Notes under the pieces: model-generated
The model's database searches: none
Told to the model about the DNA's origin: nothing
What the model saw: only the letters and a program-made list of their open reading frames with translations
Program-made: the position numbers and the translations under genes
NCBI RefSeq assembly: GCF_000224785.1
Contig: NZ_AGAV01000003.1
Span: 1-64,000 of the forward strand
Direction: 5' to 3'
Length of the DNA: 64,000 nucleotides
Source of the DNA: Lentibacillus jeotgali
Lineage (GTDB): Bacteria > Bacillota > Bacilli > Bacillales > Amphibacillaceae
Shown here: piece after piece, positions 24,570 to 33,152 of the stretch
How positions within the stretch are numbered: the first letter of the stretch is position 1
How the letters are laid out: each line of letters begins with the position of its first letter

Positions 24570-25169
24570 ATGTCGGCTATACAAGATTTTGAAACAGAAT
24601 TGGCAAATAAGTACGCTGACTTTCTGGCGGCAAAGGAAAAGGAAATGCTGAATCCTGATAATGCAGGCTATCAATGGAAACGACAGAAGCTGGAATCCCT
24701 GTATCAAGATACGGTTCTGAAATCAAAGTATCCGAAAGAAAAGCTTCAAACAATCGAAGATAAGGTGAAAAAAGAACATGATGACGAGGTGAATCAATCA
24801 GAACAGTTTAAGCAGGCTTATAAACAAAATGTACTGGAAAAGCTGCAGCCTACAAAGGAAGAAAACAGTTATAAGGATGCTTATAAGCAGCAAGTGCTGG
24901 ATTCCTTAGATAAACAACCGGATGAAAAGGAAGCGTCATCTGAAGATGTTCAAAAAAGAAATCAAGAGATGGCGGCATTTGAAGAAAAACACGGTTATGA
25001 GAAAGTTTATGAGCTCAAACGAGAGGTGTTGGATGACATAAAAGATATGGACTTAACGCCGGTGCAAAAGGAGAAGTTAGGCCAGATTGAAAAGGACTTG
25101 GAACAAGAAAAGAATATGAAACTTGGGAAGAAACAAAACAAGACACATGAACAAGAGATGGATATGTAG
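24570..25169 (+). CDS. charged coiled-coil protein of the conjugation module
   Basis: This 199-residue protein is rich in E, K, Q and D. Long helices are predicted by eye (QWKRQKLESLYQDTVLKSKY; VQKEKLGQIEKDLEQEKNMK). Two related segments, QAYKQNVLEKL and DAYKQQVLDSL, suggest an internal repeat. ATG 24570 lies seven bases after GAGGAGG. It has no membrane segment. A terminator-like hairpin overlaps its stop. The function is unknown. Confidence 0.65.
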   Translation: MSAIQDFETELANKYADFLAAKEKEMLNPDNAGYQWKRQKLESLYQDTVLKSKYPKEKLQTIEDKVKKEHDDEVNQSEQFKQAYKQNVLEKLQPTKEENSYKDAYKQQVLDSLDKQPDEKEASSEDVQKRNQEMAAFEEKHGYEKVYELKREVLDDIKDMDLTPVQKEKLGQIEKDLEQEKNMKLGKKQNKTHEQEMDM

Positions 25170-25196
25170 GGCTTCCGATCAGGGAGTCTTTTTTTT
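25169..25196 (+). terminator. intra-operon terminator 2
   Basis: GGGCTTCC / GGGAGTC (with G-T pairs) is followed by eight T residues, then GGAGGTGATATG of the next gene. Confidence 0.75.
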
Positions 25197-25209
25197 GGAG
25201 GTGATATGA

Positions 25210-25983
25210 ATGCGAATGAAAGATAAACTGCTTGCCAATGTCAAAGCTGTTAAGCAGGGAGATAATGCATTTGAGGCATTCAAAAAACGGTTTTTTACCG
25301 TCATGGGCGATCAACTAAACATGACGGACGACCAATTAAGACAAATCTATGTTGGTATGTCACCGTATATTGAAACGAGCATTTATGCGGAAATGGAAGA
25401 TGTCCTGGCAGCGATCCAAAACGCTTATCATGCGCTTGTGAATTGGATGACAGAAGAGACGGCGAAAGCCTCTGAGAAACATGGGGACCAATCAGACAAG
25501 CACTCAGGCGTTCGAACATTGGGAAGTCATAAGTCATTTTCGAAGCACAAACAAGCCAATCACTCGGATACGGAAGAACAGAAAAGCAAAGGTGAGTCAT
25601 CCAAGCAAGACGCGATTCAACGCTATATGAGCGATGATAAATCGTTCAAGCGATTTGTAACACATGTCGTTACGAATTATCAATCGCTCCCAAAACAGCG
25701 AATTGATGTATTGGTGTTCAAATATGAAGGCTATCAGCATCTCGAACTGACGTTATTTGGTGAGTCCTTCATACAACAATATGGATTTAGAACAGCCTAT
25801 CATCTTCATAACGACTTAATGCATGCATTTCACACGACTTTCGATGACTTGTTAGCTAAGGGAACAGTCCTGACATCAGATCAAGCTATTCAAGAACAAG
25901 TCCTTACACCTGTCTTAAAACGATTTGAAGCTAAAATCGTTGTCAAAGGTGGTGACGATGATGAGCAAGCTGAATCCCTATAA
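25210..25983 (+). CDS. conjugation-module protein, unknown
   Basis: This 257-residue soluble protein has an N-terminal helical domain (about 1-85) and a hydrophilic linker rich in S, K, H and Q (about 90-130). A C-terminal alpha/beta domain carries QRIDVLVFKYEGYQHLELTL. ATG 25210 follows GGAGGTGATATGA. The 3' end overlaps the primase-like gene, so the two are coupled. No family is recognised. Confidence 0.65.
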   Translation: MRMKDKLLANVKAVKQGDNAFEAFKKRFFTVMGDQLNMTDDQLRQIYVGMSPYIETSIYAEMEDVLAAIQNAYHALVNWMTEETAKASEKHGDQSDKHSGVRTLGSHKSFSKHKQANHSDTEEQKSKGESSKQDAIQRYMSDDKSFKRFVTHVVTNYQSLPKQRIDVLVFKYEGYQHLELTLFGESFIQQYGFRTAYHLHNDLMHAFHTTFDDLLAKGTVLTSDQAIQEQVLTPVLKRFEAKIVVKGGDDDEQAESL

Positions 25984-27001
25984 GAAACTTGTTTTTCAAA
26001 ATATCGAAAATGCTTTAAGTGATTTGAATGCTGAAGATAAAGGCCGTTATTTCATCTGTAACTGTCCGGAATGTAACCAGCATGAAGCCTTTATGTATAA
26101 AAATAATACGCGGTTCATCCAATGTAATCGGGAAAATCACTGTGGCTCACGGATGATGCTTGAATTTCATGAGAAAGGAGACATGGCAACTTATGAACAA
26201 AAGATCGAAAAACAGTACCCAAACCTGACGACAGAACAACGGCAGGCCTTGGACTGGTCACACCGCGTATTCTCATATGCGAAAAATTATTTTAAAAGTG
26301 AGATGTTAGATAATGGTTACCGTGGCCTGTCAAAACAGGTAACACGTGATTTTGTAGCTGACTTACAAGATGAGGCTATCGTGCAGCACGTCTTTCAAAA
26401 AGTCGAACCCTTATTGAACAAAGATTATTCCAATAATAGCTGGATGTGCAAACGAAACTTAATTTTTCCATTGTACGGCGAAGGGAATACGTTAGACCGT
26501 GTTTTACTCCGTTCCAGCATCGATGAAAACCTTGATCCCAAGGAAATACAGCTTATTTTCAATCCCTCCATAGAAACGAGGGATTTTTTTATGGACATTC
26601 CGCAGGATGCTGAAAACGTGGTGGTGAGTGAATCCATATTGGATGCGTTGTCCTTTCGTGAAATCGATGAGAATGTTGGCATTATGGCTCTAACAGGCGC
26701 AACCAAAACAAGACAAGTCAAAGATTATTTGGCAAAACACAAAGACCAGTTTGCAGATAAAAGCCTTATAATTGCCATGGATGATGATCAGGCCGGATGG
26801 AAGGCAACAAGAGATATCGTGAACACCATAGAAGATGACGGTGTAGGCGAAAATTGGTCAGTTTTTGAGTACGCTTCAGGAACTAAAGATGCGAACGAAA
26901 ACTTGCAGCAAAACCGCAAAACATTCACCAAAGCGTATGAACAGATGGCAACACGTACGAAGCAACATGAAAGGGTGATGGCCGTTGAACACGAACCATA
27001 A
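25961..27001 (+). CDS. TOPRIM-domain primase-like protein
   Basis: This 346-residue protein has an N-terminal zinc-ribbon (CNCPECNQHEAF...FIQCNRENHC). A TOPRIM domain follows with the glutamate in VVVSESILDALSF and the acidic cluster in LIIAMDDDQAGWKA. The layout matches DnaG-like primases carried by plasmids and conjugative elements, which prime the transferred strand in the recipient. ATG 25961 lies eight bases after AAAGGTGG; ATG 25958 is an alternative. It overlaps the gene before it and the coupling-protein gene after it. Catalytic priming activity is inferred. Confidence 0.8.
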   Translation: MSKLNPYKKLVFQNIENALSDLNAEDKGRYFICNCPECNQHEAFMYKNNTRFIQCNRENHCGSRMMLEFHEKGDMATYEQKIEKQYPNLTTEQRQALDWSHRVFSYAKNYFKSEMLDNGYRGLSKQVTRDFVADLQDEAIVQHVFQKVEPLLNKDYSNNSWMCKRNLIFPLYGEGNTLDRVLLRSSIDENLDPKEIQLIFNPSIETRDFFMDIPQDAENVVVSESILDALSFREIDENVGIMALTGATKTRQVKDYLAKHKDQFADKSLIIAMDDDQAGWKATRDIVNTIEDDGVGENWSVFEYASGTKDANENLQQNRKTFTKAYEQMATRTKQHERVMAVEHEP

Positions 27002-29267
27002 GCCATTGACCGAGCGTTTAAGTAACTGGCAGTTTATAGTGCCTTCTATACTGCTGATCGTCATATTGGGCTTCTTTCTGGCAAACTTTCTATTACATTT
27101 TTTACAGCAAGTGCTGCATTTGGTTGAGGGATTTGCCAACAATCCGGAGCAAATCAACTTGAACACATTCTCAGTTGATTGGGAATACGTGTTCATCTTT
27201 CAGAAAGAATGGCTTGCGTTTTATATAGGCTTTTATATCCTGATCGGGATCAGTCTTCTAAAACTCTTGTATAATATCAAAATGAATTATCAAACCATTA
27301 ACCGTGGTCAACATGGTACGAACGAATTTGAATCCGTGAAAAATATGAAGAAACAGTATCAGATTATACCAGCGTCTAAAAAAGAATATGAAGGTAAAGG
27401 TGGCACAATTGTTGGGGGATTGCAGGAGGCAGGTAAACCATACCGCCTTTTACTGGACGATGCCCCTGTTCACACAATGGTCATTGGAATTACACGTTCC
27501 GGTAAAGGTGAGACTTTTGTGGTTCCGATGATTGATGTCCAAAGCAGGGCGAAAGAGAAACCCTCCATGGTCATTAATGATCCGAAAGGGGAACTGGCTG
27601 GCGCCTCTTATGAAACGTTAAAAAATCGTGGGTATGACGTGTACGTGTTTAATCTGATAGAGCATGCGATGAGCATGGGATTTAATCCCTTGCAGTTAGT
27701 GATAGATTCATGGAAACAGGGTAAGGTCAGTGACGCGCAAAAATATGCTAACAGTGTGGCATTCAGTTTGTATCATAATCCAAATGCCAAAGACCCGTTC
27801 TGGTCAAACAGTGCAAAATCACTTGTAACAGCTATTATTTTAGCCTTAACGGAGGACATGGTGAAAATCGGTAAAGAAGAACGGGTGACCATGTACTCTG
27901 TTGCCAATTTCCTTTCCAGTAAGGGTAGTGAAACGGATGAAGAAGGAAATAATGCGTTGGACGAATTTTTCCAGGCACGGGATGAGAATAATCCAGCACG
28001 ATTAATGTATGCCACAAGTAATTTTTCAACCGGCAATACACGGGGCAGTATCTTCAGTGTGGCCATGGATAAACTGCAAATCTTTACACTTGAACCGAAC
28101 GCGAAAGTAACTGCCCATAATAGTTTGGATTTAACTGAAATCGGGTTTGGTGACAGACCAGTAGCTGTCTTTTTAGCGACACCTGATTCGGACAAGTCAA
28201 ACGATGTGCTAGCAAGTATCTTTGTTAGTCAGTTATACCGTGTCAACTCGGAAAAGGCAACCAAAAGCAAGAATGGCAAAATGAAACGGCATGTGCAATT
28301 CATTTTGGATGAGTTTGGGAATATGCCGGCGATCGATGGGATGGCAAGTATGGTAACAGTTGGTGCCGGACGCGGCTTCAGGTATCACTTAATCGTTCAA
28401 GCCTATTCTCAAGTGAAGTCGGCTTATGGTGAAGAGTCGGACACGATTATTGGCAACTGTTCCAATCAAATCTATATCCTTACCGAAGATAAGAGTACGG
28501 CTGAACATTATTCGAGCATGCTTGGCGCTAAAACGATAACCGATGTGAGTCGAAGTGGTGATTATCATTCATTCGATAAGTCGCACAGTGAATCGACCAA
28601 AGAACGCTCGCTTTTAACGTCTGATGAATTGATGCGGTTAAAAGAAGGTCAGTCGGTATTGATACGCGTGAATAAACGGCAGGACAAGAACCGAAAAAAG
28701 ATTGAGCCAAAACCGATTTTTAACCAAGATAAAACCAGTCATAAATTCCGTTATCAGTATTTAGCCGATGACTTTGATACAGACCATTCCATCATGATGC
28801 TCCCAATTATGTCCGAAACGTATCATGATATGAATTTAAACAGTATGGTTTATTCGGCCAAATCAAATGATGATTTATTTTTACGAATGGCTGACGTACT
28901 AACAAATAAGGAATTTGAACGATTTAAACGACACATCTTACAGATTGAACAAAGTCAGGGTGAACTGGATGAAGAAAAAACCAAAGCATTGCTTCAAGAG
29001 GTTGATCACTGGTCGTTTCTCCATTATATGAGTTTCATTGTCTATCATCCTCATTTTTCACGCATACACTTAAAGATATTGGCAGCGTTACAGAATTATC
29101 TGCCGACAAACGTGATGCAAACATGGCAGGATAAAGCAACGAAGCGAATTGAAGAACAGGTTCATCAAAATGAGAAAGCCAGTCAAAGAGCCAATCAACA
29201 GGCATTAGATGAACAATCCCATGAAGATCAAGAAGCTGAAAAATTACGGGAACAGGCACTATCTTAA
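26985..29267 (+). CDS. VirD4/TraG-type coupling protein
   Basis: This 760-residue ATPase has two N-terminal membrane helices (about 18-45 and 75-97). Walker A is VIGITRSGKGE (about 166-176), with the NDPKGEL block after it and Walker B FILDEFGNMPA (about 440). These define the type IV coupling protein that brings the relaxase-DNA complex to the secretion channel. It starts at TTG 26985, overlapping the primase-like gene by 17 bases. A long C-terminal extension (about 590-760) is charged and probably contacts relaxase or element-specific partners. The frame is intact. Confidence 0.93.
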   Translation: MNTNHKPLTERLSNWQFIVPSILLIVILGFFLANFLLHFLQQVLHLVEGFANNPEQINLNTFSVDWEYVFIFQKEWLAFYIGFYILIGISLLKLLYNIKMNYQTINRGQHGTNEFESVKNMKKQYQIIPASKKEYEGKGGTIVGGLQEAGKPYRLLLDDAPVHTMVIGITRSGKGETFVVPMIDVQSRAKEKPSMVINDPKGELAGASYETLKNRGYDVYVFNLIEHAMSMGFNPLQLVIDSWKQGKVSDAQKYANSVAFSLYHNPNAKDPFWSNSAKSLVTAIILALTEDMVKIGKEERVTMYSVANFLSSKGSETDEEGNNALDEFFQARDENNPARLMYATSNFSTGNTRGSIFSVAMDKLQIFTLEPNAKVTAHNSLDLTEIGFGDRPVAVFLATPDSDKSNDVLASIFVSQLYRVNSEKATKSKNGKMKRHVQFILDEFGNMPAIDGMASMVTVGAGRGFRYHLIVQAYSQVKSAYGEESDTIIGNCSNQIYILTEDKSTAEHYSSMLGAKTITDVSRSGDYHSFDKSHSESTKERSLLTSDELMRLKEGQSVLIRVNKRQDKNRKKIEPKPIFNQDKTSHKFRYQYLADDFDTDHSIMMLPIMSETYHDMNLNSMVYSAKSNDDLFLRMADVLTNKEFERFKRHILQIEQSQGELDEEKTKALLQEVDHWSFLHYMSFIVYHPHFSRIHLKILAALQNYLPTNVMQTWQDKATKRIEEQVHQNEKASQRANQQALDEQSHEDQEAEKLREQALS

Positions 29268-29289
29268 TAATGAAGGGGCGTGAGCAAAC

Positions 29290-29532
29290 GTGAAAGAACC
29301 AAAATATCGTGTCGATTGGCGTGTAATTGAAGAAATTGCCGTATTGCACGAAAGTCAGGCAGGCTGGACGAAAGAACTTAACATCATTAGCTGGAACGGT
29401 GATGAACCGAAATATGATGTGCGGTGGTGGAACCCGGATAAAACGAGGCTGGGCAAAGGTTTTACGTTCACAGATGATGAGCTAAGTAAGTTAAAAGTGA
29501 TACTCGATACAAAAATACCGTACATTGAATAG
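29290..29532 (+). CDS. PC4/YdbC-family ssDNA-binding protein
   Basis: This 80-residue protein strongly resembles YdbC: IEEIAVLHESQAGWTKELNI, ISWNGDEPKYDVRWWNPD, and LGKGFTFTDDELSKLK. The family has the PC4 fold and binds single-stranded DNA. It is often found in Firmicute conjugative elements, where it may protect transferred DNA. It starts at GTG behind GAAGGGG. Confidence 0.88.
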   Translation: MKEPKYRVDWRVIEEIAVLHESQAGWTKELNIISWNGDEPKYDVRWWNPDKTRLGKGFTFTDDELSKLKVILDTKIPYIE

Positions 29533-29590
29533 GACAAGTTAATCATTTCAAGTGCCAAAGAGGGCTGTTATACTGGTGTCAAAAGGTTAT

Positions 29591-30199
29591 ATGGGAGATG
29601 ATGGTAACTTGGTACGGAAACGAACGTTATTAACCTTGGTATTAATCGCCGTTTTACTGATGTTAAGTGCCTGTGGCGGAACGGATAGTGCTGCAGAAGA
29701 TAATAGCGATGAATCAACTGAAAAACCGAAACCCGGATTAAATGAAACGACACTGAATGATGTGATGACAAAAAAGGATAATGACGAAGCACTTTATGTG
29801 TTGATTTATGATGCGAAACAAGAATATGTGAAAAACACTAAATTGCTTGAAGCCTATGATAAAGCACTAAAAGAAAAGGATATGACGGCATTTTATGTGA
29901 ATCTTAATACGCTTGATGATGACCAAAAGCAAGAAGTAGATGCTATGAGTGAAGCGTATAACAATCGGACGTCAGGTCACAATCCTTTTGAAGATGGCGG
30001 AATGGCTGTTGTTCATGGAGGACAATTTAATTCGGCTTATGCATACCAGGGAACTGCATGGACTTTAAATACGATAATTGGTGATGCTAATACAGAAAGC
30101 AATACATTTCTGGATGATGATTTATACAGCGATGTAGAAAAGGAAATACAATATAATATCGACTATATCAACGATCAAGAAATAGAATTGACATACTAA
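29591..30199 (+). CDS. lipoprotein of the conjugation module
   Basis: This roughly 200-residue protein has a lipoprotein signal: RKR, a hydrophobic stretch (TLLTLVLIAVLLML) and lipobox LSAC. It should be anchored outside the membrane. After an acidic linker, the folded part (ALYVLIYDAKQEYVKNTKLL; MAVVHGGQFNSAYAY) looks thioredoxin-like in pattern but lacks CxxC. ATG 29591 or TTG 29609 may be the start. Possible roles include surface exclusion or channel assembly; these are guesses. Confidence 0.65.
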   Translation: MGDDGNLVRKRTLLTLVLIAVLLMLSACGGTDSAAEDNSDESTEKPKPGLNETTLNDVMTKKDNDEALYVLIYDAKQEYVKNTKLLEAYDKALKEKDMTAFYVNLNTLDDDQKQEVDAMSEAYNNRTSGHNPFEDGGMAVVHGGQFNSAYAYQGTAWTLNTIIGDANTESNTFLDDDLYSDVEKEIQYNIDYINDQEIELTY

Positions 30200-30211
30200 T
30201 TCAGTAACCAT

Positions 30212-30250
30212 AAAAAGGACTTACCTGTACGCAAGGTAGGTTCTTTTTTT
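30212..30250 (+). terminator. intra-operon terminator 3
   Basis: GGACTTACCT / AGGTAGGTTC (with G-T pairs) is followed by seven T residues, about 28 bases before the VirB6-like gene. Confidence 0.8.
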
Positions 30251-30278
30251 ATGTCAAAGAAGGGAGGCAAGTATATTC

Positions 30279-32201
30279 ATGGATGAGTTGAAAAAGCTTT
30301 ATGAAGATTTAGCTGCCATTTTAGATATCAGTAGTGGCTGGCTTTATGACGACCTCATCCGAAACATTTTATGGGGGATTATTCAAGCGTTAGTTTGGAT
30401 TAACAATTGGATAGAAGGTGTCGCAACGGATGTTGTCACACTTGGTGGGGTCTATGATAACCCAGCCATGAATCGATTTATTGAAACAATTCAGCCTTAT
30501 GTGTTTGGCATGTTTGTTGTCACGCTAACCGTTGTAGGCTTTCAGTTTATGCTGAATAAAATTGAAAAACGAAATGAAGTGTTGATGAATGTTTTAATTG
30601 CTGTGAGTGTCATTGTCATCCTGCCGACTATGATGAGTATGATGGATGATTTATTGAACGAAGGCATAACCGCATTAGATGAACCCGGAACACTATCCGA
30701 TAACGTCCTTAAACGGAATATCGCTGATGTGATGTATTACGTTGAAAGTGATTTTAATTATGCCAGTGGGAGTAACGAAGAGACTGTGACGGGTAATGAA
30801 AATTTACTACCGCATCCTGCACATCCGACAAAGGATATTGGAACAACGGATTATACGTTCGGAAATCAATTAGAAGAACCTTCTTCAATTGAAGTGAATG
30901 AAAAATTGGATGTTCAAAAAGATGAAGGTTGGTTCAGTTGGACCACAAAACCATGGGTGAATGAATTGAAAGAAAAACAAGATAGTGGTGGGCGAGGATA
31001 TGATTTTTTAACTAAACGTCTTGTTTCAACAGGTGATGGTGATACAAGGATAATAGATTTAAACTCAAACACAGTACCAGCTACCAATCTGGGACAACAA
31101 AGCTACTACAGGTATCATGTTAACTGGGGTATTGCCATAGCGACGTTGGCCGTGACGGCTTTTGCATTAGTCATCACAACCATCAAAATCGGACGTGCCA
31201 TGTTTGATTTGGCGTTTCATCAATTATTTGCCATGTTCACCGCAGCAACGGATTTAACGGGTGGTCAACGCTTGAAAAAAGTGTTAGTCGAGATTGCCAG
31301 TACATTCGCTGTCATTTTTGTGATGATGGTGCTATTGCGGATGTTTATCATTTATGCACAATGGGCGAATAACATGGAACAACATATTGGCATTATCGGT
31401 ACCATTTTATTGTTGATTGCTGGTGCCTGGGCATTAATTGATGCACCGGATATTGTGCAACGGTTGTTGGGAATTGATGCCGGGCTGCGCTCTGGCTGGC
31501 AGGCTATGATGGGTGGTTATGCTGCTAGTCGTATGGTTGGTGCAGGTGGCAAAATGGCAGCCGAAGCAGGCGGTAAAACCCTTAAAGCAGGTGGTAAGAT
31601 TGGCGGTGGTGCGGTTGCTGGTGGCACTGGCATGACAAGAGCATTGAAAAATAACAGCCATGTGAAACCAATGCCTTCCCGTCGACAAGCTGGATCACCA
31701 CGTCAAGAAGGCCAGTTCTCGACAAATATGATGAACGGAGATGCTTCACGTTATGAAAACAACGGAGGAAGTACGGTTGGGAAAGGCCAACCGACTCAGG
31801 AAGCTCGACCGTCATTTGTTAATTCGCAAAGTCAACAATCTTCCACTATGAGTTCCGAGCATTCTGGTGGTGGCACACCATCATCAATTCATGGTGGCCA
31901 GTCGCAAGAACCATCTGGCCAAGTTAATATCCCGACATCACCTAAGATGACGAATAAGTCAGGTTCTGGTCATTCAGATGGCCATATTTATCCAAAGCCA
32001 AAACATACGTTGTTTGGTGGCAATCGTACAGTGCAGCGAGCCGGCCACTTCCTGACACGGGCACATAACACCGGGTATGATGCAGGGCAGAAAATGAACC
32101 ATATTCGTGGCAGCATTAAGGATAAAAAGGATGTGCAAAAGCCAAAAGATATGCAAAAGGGGCTGAGAGACAATGACATACGAGATTCCAAAAGAGATTA
32201 A
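30279..32201 (+). CDS. TrbL/VirB6-like channel protein
   Basis: This 640-residue membrane protein has an N-terminal amphipathic part, two helices near residues 75-120, an extracellular-type loop to about 280, and four or five helices to about 400. A long Gly/Ser/Gln-rich cytoplasmic tail follows (GAGGKMAAEAGGKTLKAGGK and beyond). This matches the TrbL/VirB6-like polytopic channel component of Gram-positive type IV secretion. Its end overlaps the VirB3-like gene by 29 bases. ATG 30279 follows AAGGGAGG. The role is inferred from topology and position. Confidence 0.8.
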   Translation: MDELKKLYEDLAAILDISSGWLYDDLIRNILWGIIQALVWINNWIEGVATDVVTLGGVYDNPAMNRFIETIQPYVFGMFVVTLTVVGFQFMLNKIEKRNEVLMNVLIAVSVIVILPTMMSMMDDLLNEGITALDEPGTLSDNVLKRNIADVMYYVESDFNYASGSNEETVTGNENLLPHPAHPTKDIGTTDYTFGNQLEEPSSIEVNEKLDVQKDEGWFSWTTKPWVNELKEKQDSGGRGYDFLTKRLVSTGDGDTRIIDLNSNTVPATNLGQQSYYRYHVNWGIAIATLAVTAFALVITTIKIGRAMFDLAFHQLFAMFTAATDLTGGQRLKKVLVEIASTFAVIFVMMVLLRMFIIYAQWANNMEQHIGIIGTILLLIAGAWALIDAPDIVQRLLGIDAGLRSGWQAMMGGYAASRMVGAGGKMAAEAGGKTLKAGGKIGGGAVAGGTGMTRALKNNSHVKPMPSRRQAGSPRQEGQFSTNMMNGDASRYENNGGSTVGKGQPTQEARPSFVNSQSQQSSTMSSEHSGGGTPSSIHGGQSQEPSGQVNIPTSPKMTNKSGSGHSDGHIYPKPKHTLFGGNRTVQRAGHFLTRAHNTGYDAGQKMNHIRGSIKDKKDVQKPKDMQKGLRDNDIRDSKRD

Positions 32202-32481
32202 GGCCAAACCGAAGATTTTAGGATTGGAAATGCGGGAGCTAGTCATTCTATTGATTAGCTCTCTTTTAGTGTTAACGATTTTGCGGGATTTAGTTCACAG
32301 CGTTTTTATGATTCCGTATTTTTTGGCCGTGATCGGCTTCATGATTTATCTGTTTATGCCATCCGGCCACAATCCGAAAAAAAGACATTATGAATCACTC
32401 ATTCTATATTTTCGTCATAAAAAGACTGGTTACCATGCCATGGATAAACACAAGCAGGAGAATAGTCAATTGCGTGAATAA
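32173..32481 (+). CDS. PrgI/VirB3-like membrane protein
   Basis: This 102-residue protein opens YEIPKEIKAKPKILGLEMRE and then has two adjacent helices (LVILLISSLLVLTIL, IPYFLAVIGFMIYLFM). A basic tail follows (RHYESLILYFRHKKTGYHAM). This is the DUF5592/PrgI pattern of VirB3-like proteins that sit next to VirB4. It overlaps the VirB6-like gene and lies just before two VirB4-related genes, as in other Gram-positive systems. Confidence 0.78.
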   Translation: MTYEIPKEIKAKPKILGLEMRELVILLISSLLVLTILRDLVHSVFMIPYFLAVIGFMIYLFMPSGHNPKKRHYESLILYFRHKKTGYHAMDKHKQENSQLRE

Positions 32482-32505
32482 CGTGCAACGGAAAGGAGGT
32501 TAGCA

Positions 32506-33138
32506 GTGACCATGACTCATGAAGAAAACATGACTTCCGGTAAGTCTAACGGCAAAGAGACGAACCAAAGGTCATGGGCAACTAAAATCAAAAAAGTTTT
32601 TCAGCGTAAAAAAACTCCGAGCAACAAGAAAGAAAAAATGTTACGGCAAACACCGGAGATCCTGCCGTTTCTTCAAATACACAATGATTATATTTTGTTG
32701 AAGAATGGTGTGATGGATATTCTTCAGATTCAAACGAAAAACATTCATGCTTTGAATGATACGGATTTGAATGTTTTATTGCTGAACCGAACCCGTTTTT
32801 TACGAAGTTATTTCAGGTCCTATAAAGAGATCATTTTAAACTTTCCAGCGAATACAGAAGCCCAACGTACTTATTGGCTTAAAAAGCGCAAACAGACAAC
32901 CAGCCCGATTCGATTGGAATATATTGACCAAAAATTACTTGAGTTTGATTTTTTAGAACGTGAACGCTCCAACCGTGAATTTTTTATTTTGGTGTATGCC
33001 GATGATAAGCAGGAACTGACTGATCGAAAAAATGATGCCATACAAGGAATGCAGCAGTCTTTTCCATTAACCGAACTCTCGCGGGCGAAAAAGGAACAGA
33101 TTCTGTTTCTATTAAACAATCAAAACACGAAACTCTAG
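32506..33138 (+). CDS. VirB4 N-terminal-like companion protein
   Basis: This 210-residue protein has a basic, disordered start (to about residue 50) and a folded part beginning LPFLQIHNDYILLKNGVMDI. The motif MDILQIQTKNIHALNDTDLN and the pattern through YFRSYKEIILNFPANTEAQ resemble the N-terminal region of VirB4/TrbE ATPases. It has no Walker motifs. It starts at GTG 32506 or ATG 32512 behind AAGGAGGT. The full VirB4-like ATPase follows after 14 bases. It may be a split N-terminal domain or a separate partner. Confidence 0.65.
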   Translation: MTMTHEENMTSGKSNGKETNQRSWATKIKKVFQRKKTPSNKKEKMLRQTPEILPFLQIHNDYILLKNGVMDILQIQTKNIHALNDTDLNVLLLNRTRFLRSYFRSYKEIILNFPANTEAQRTYWLKKRKQTTSPIRLEYIDQKLLEFDFLERERSNREFFILVYADDKQELTDRKNDAIQGMQQSFPLTELSRAKKEQILFLLNNQNTKL

Positions 33139-33152
33139 AAAGGATGATTACG

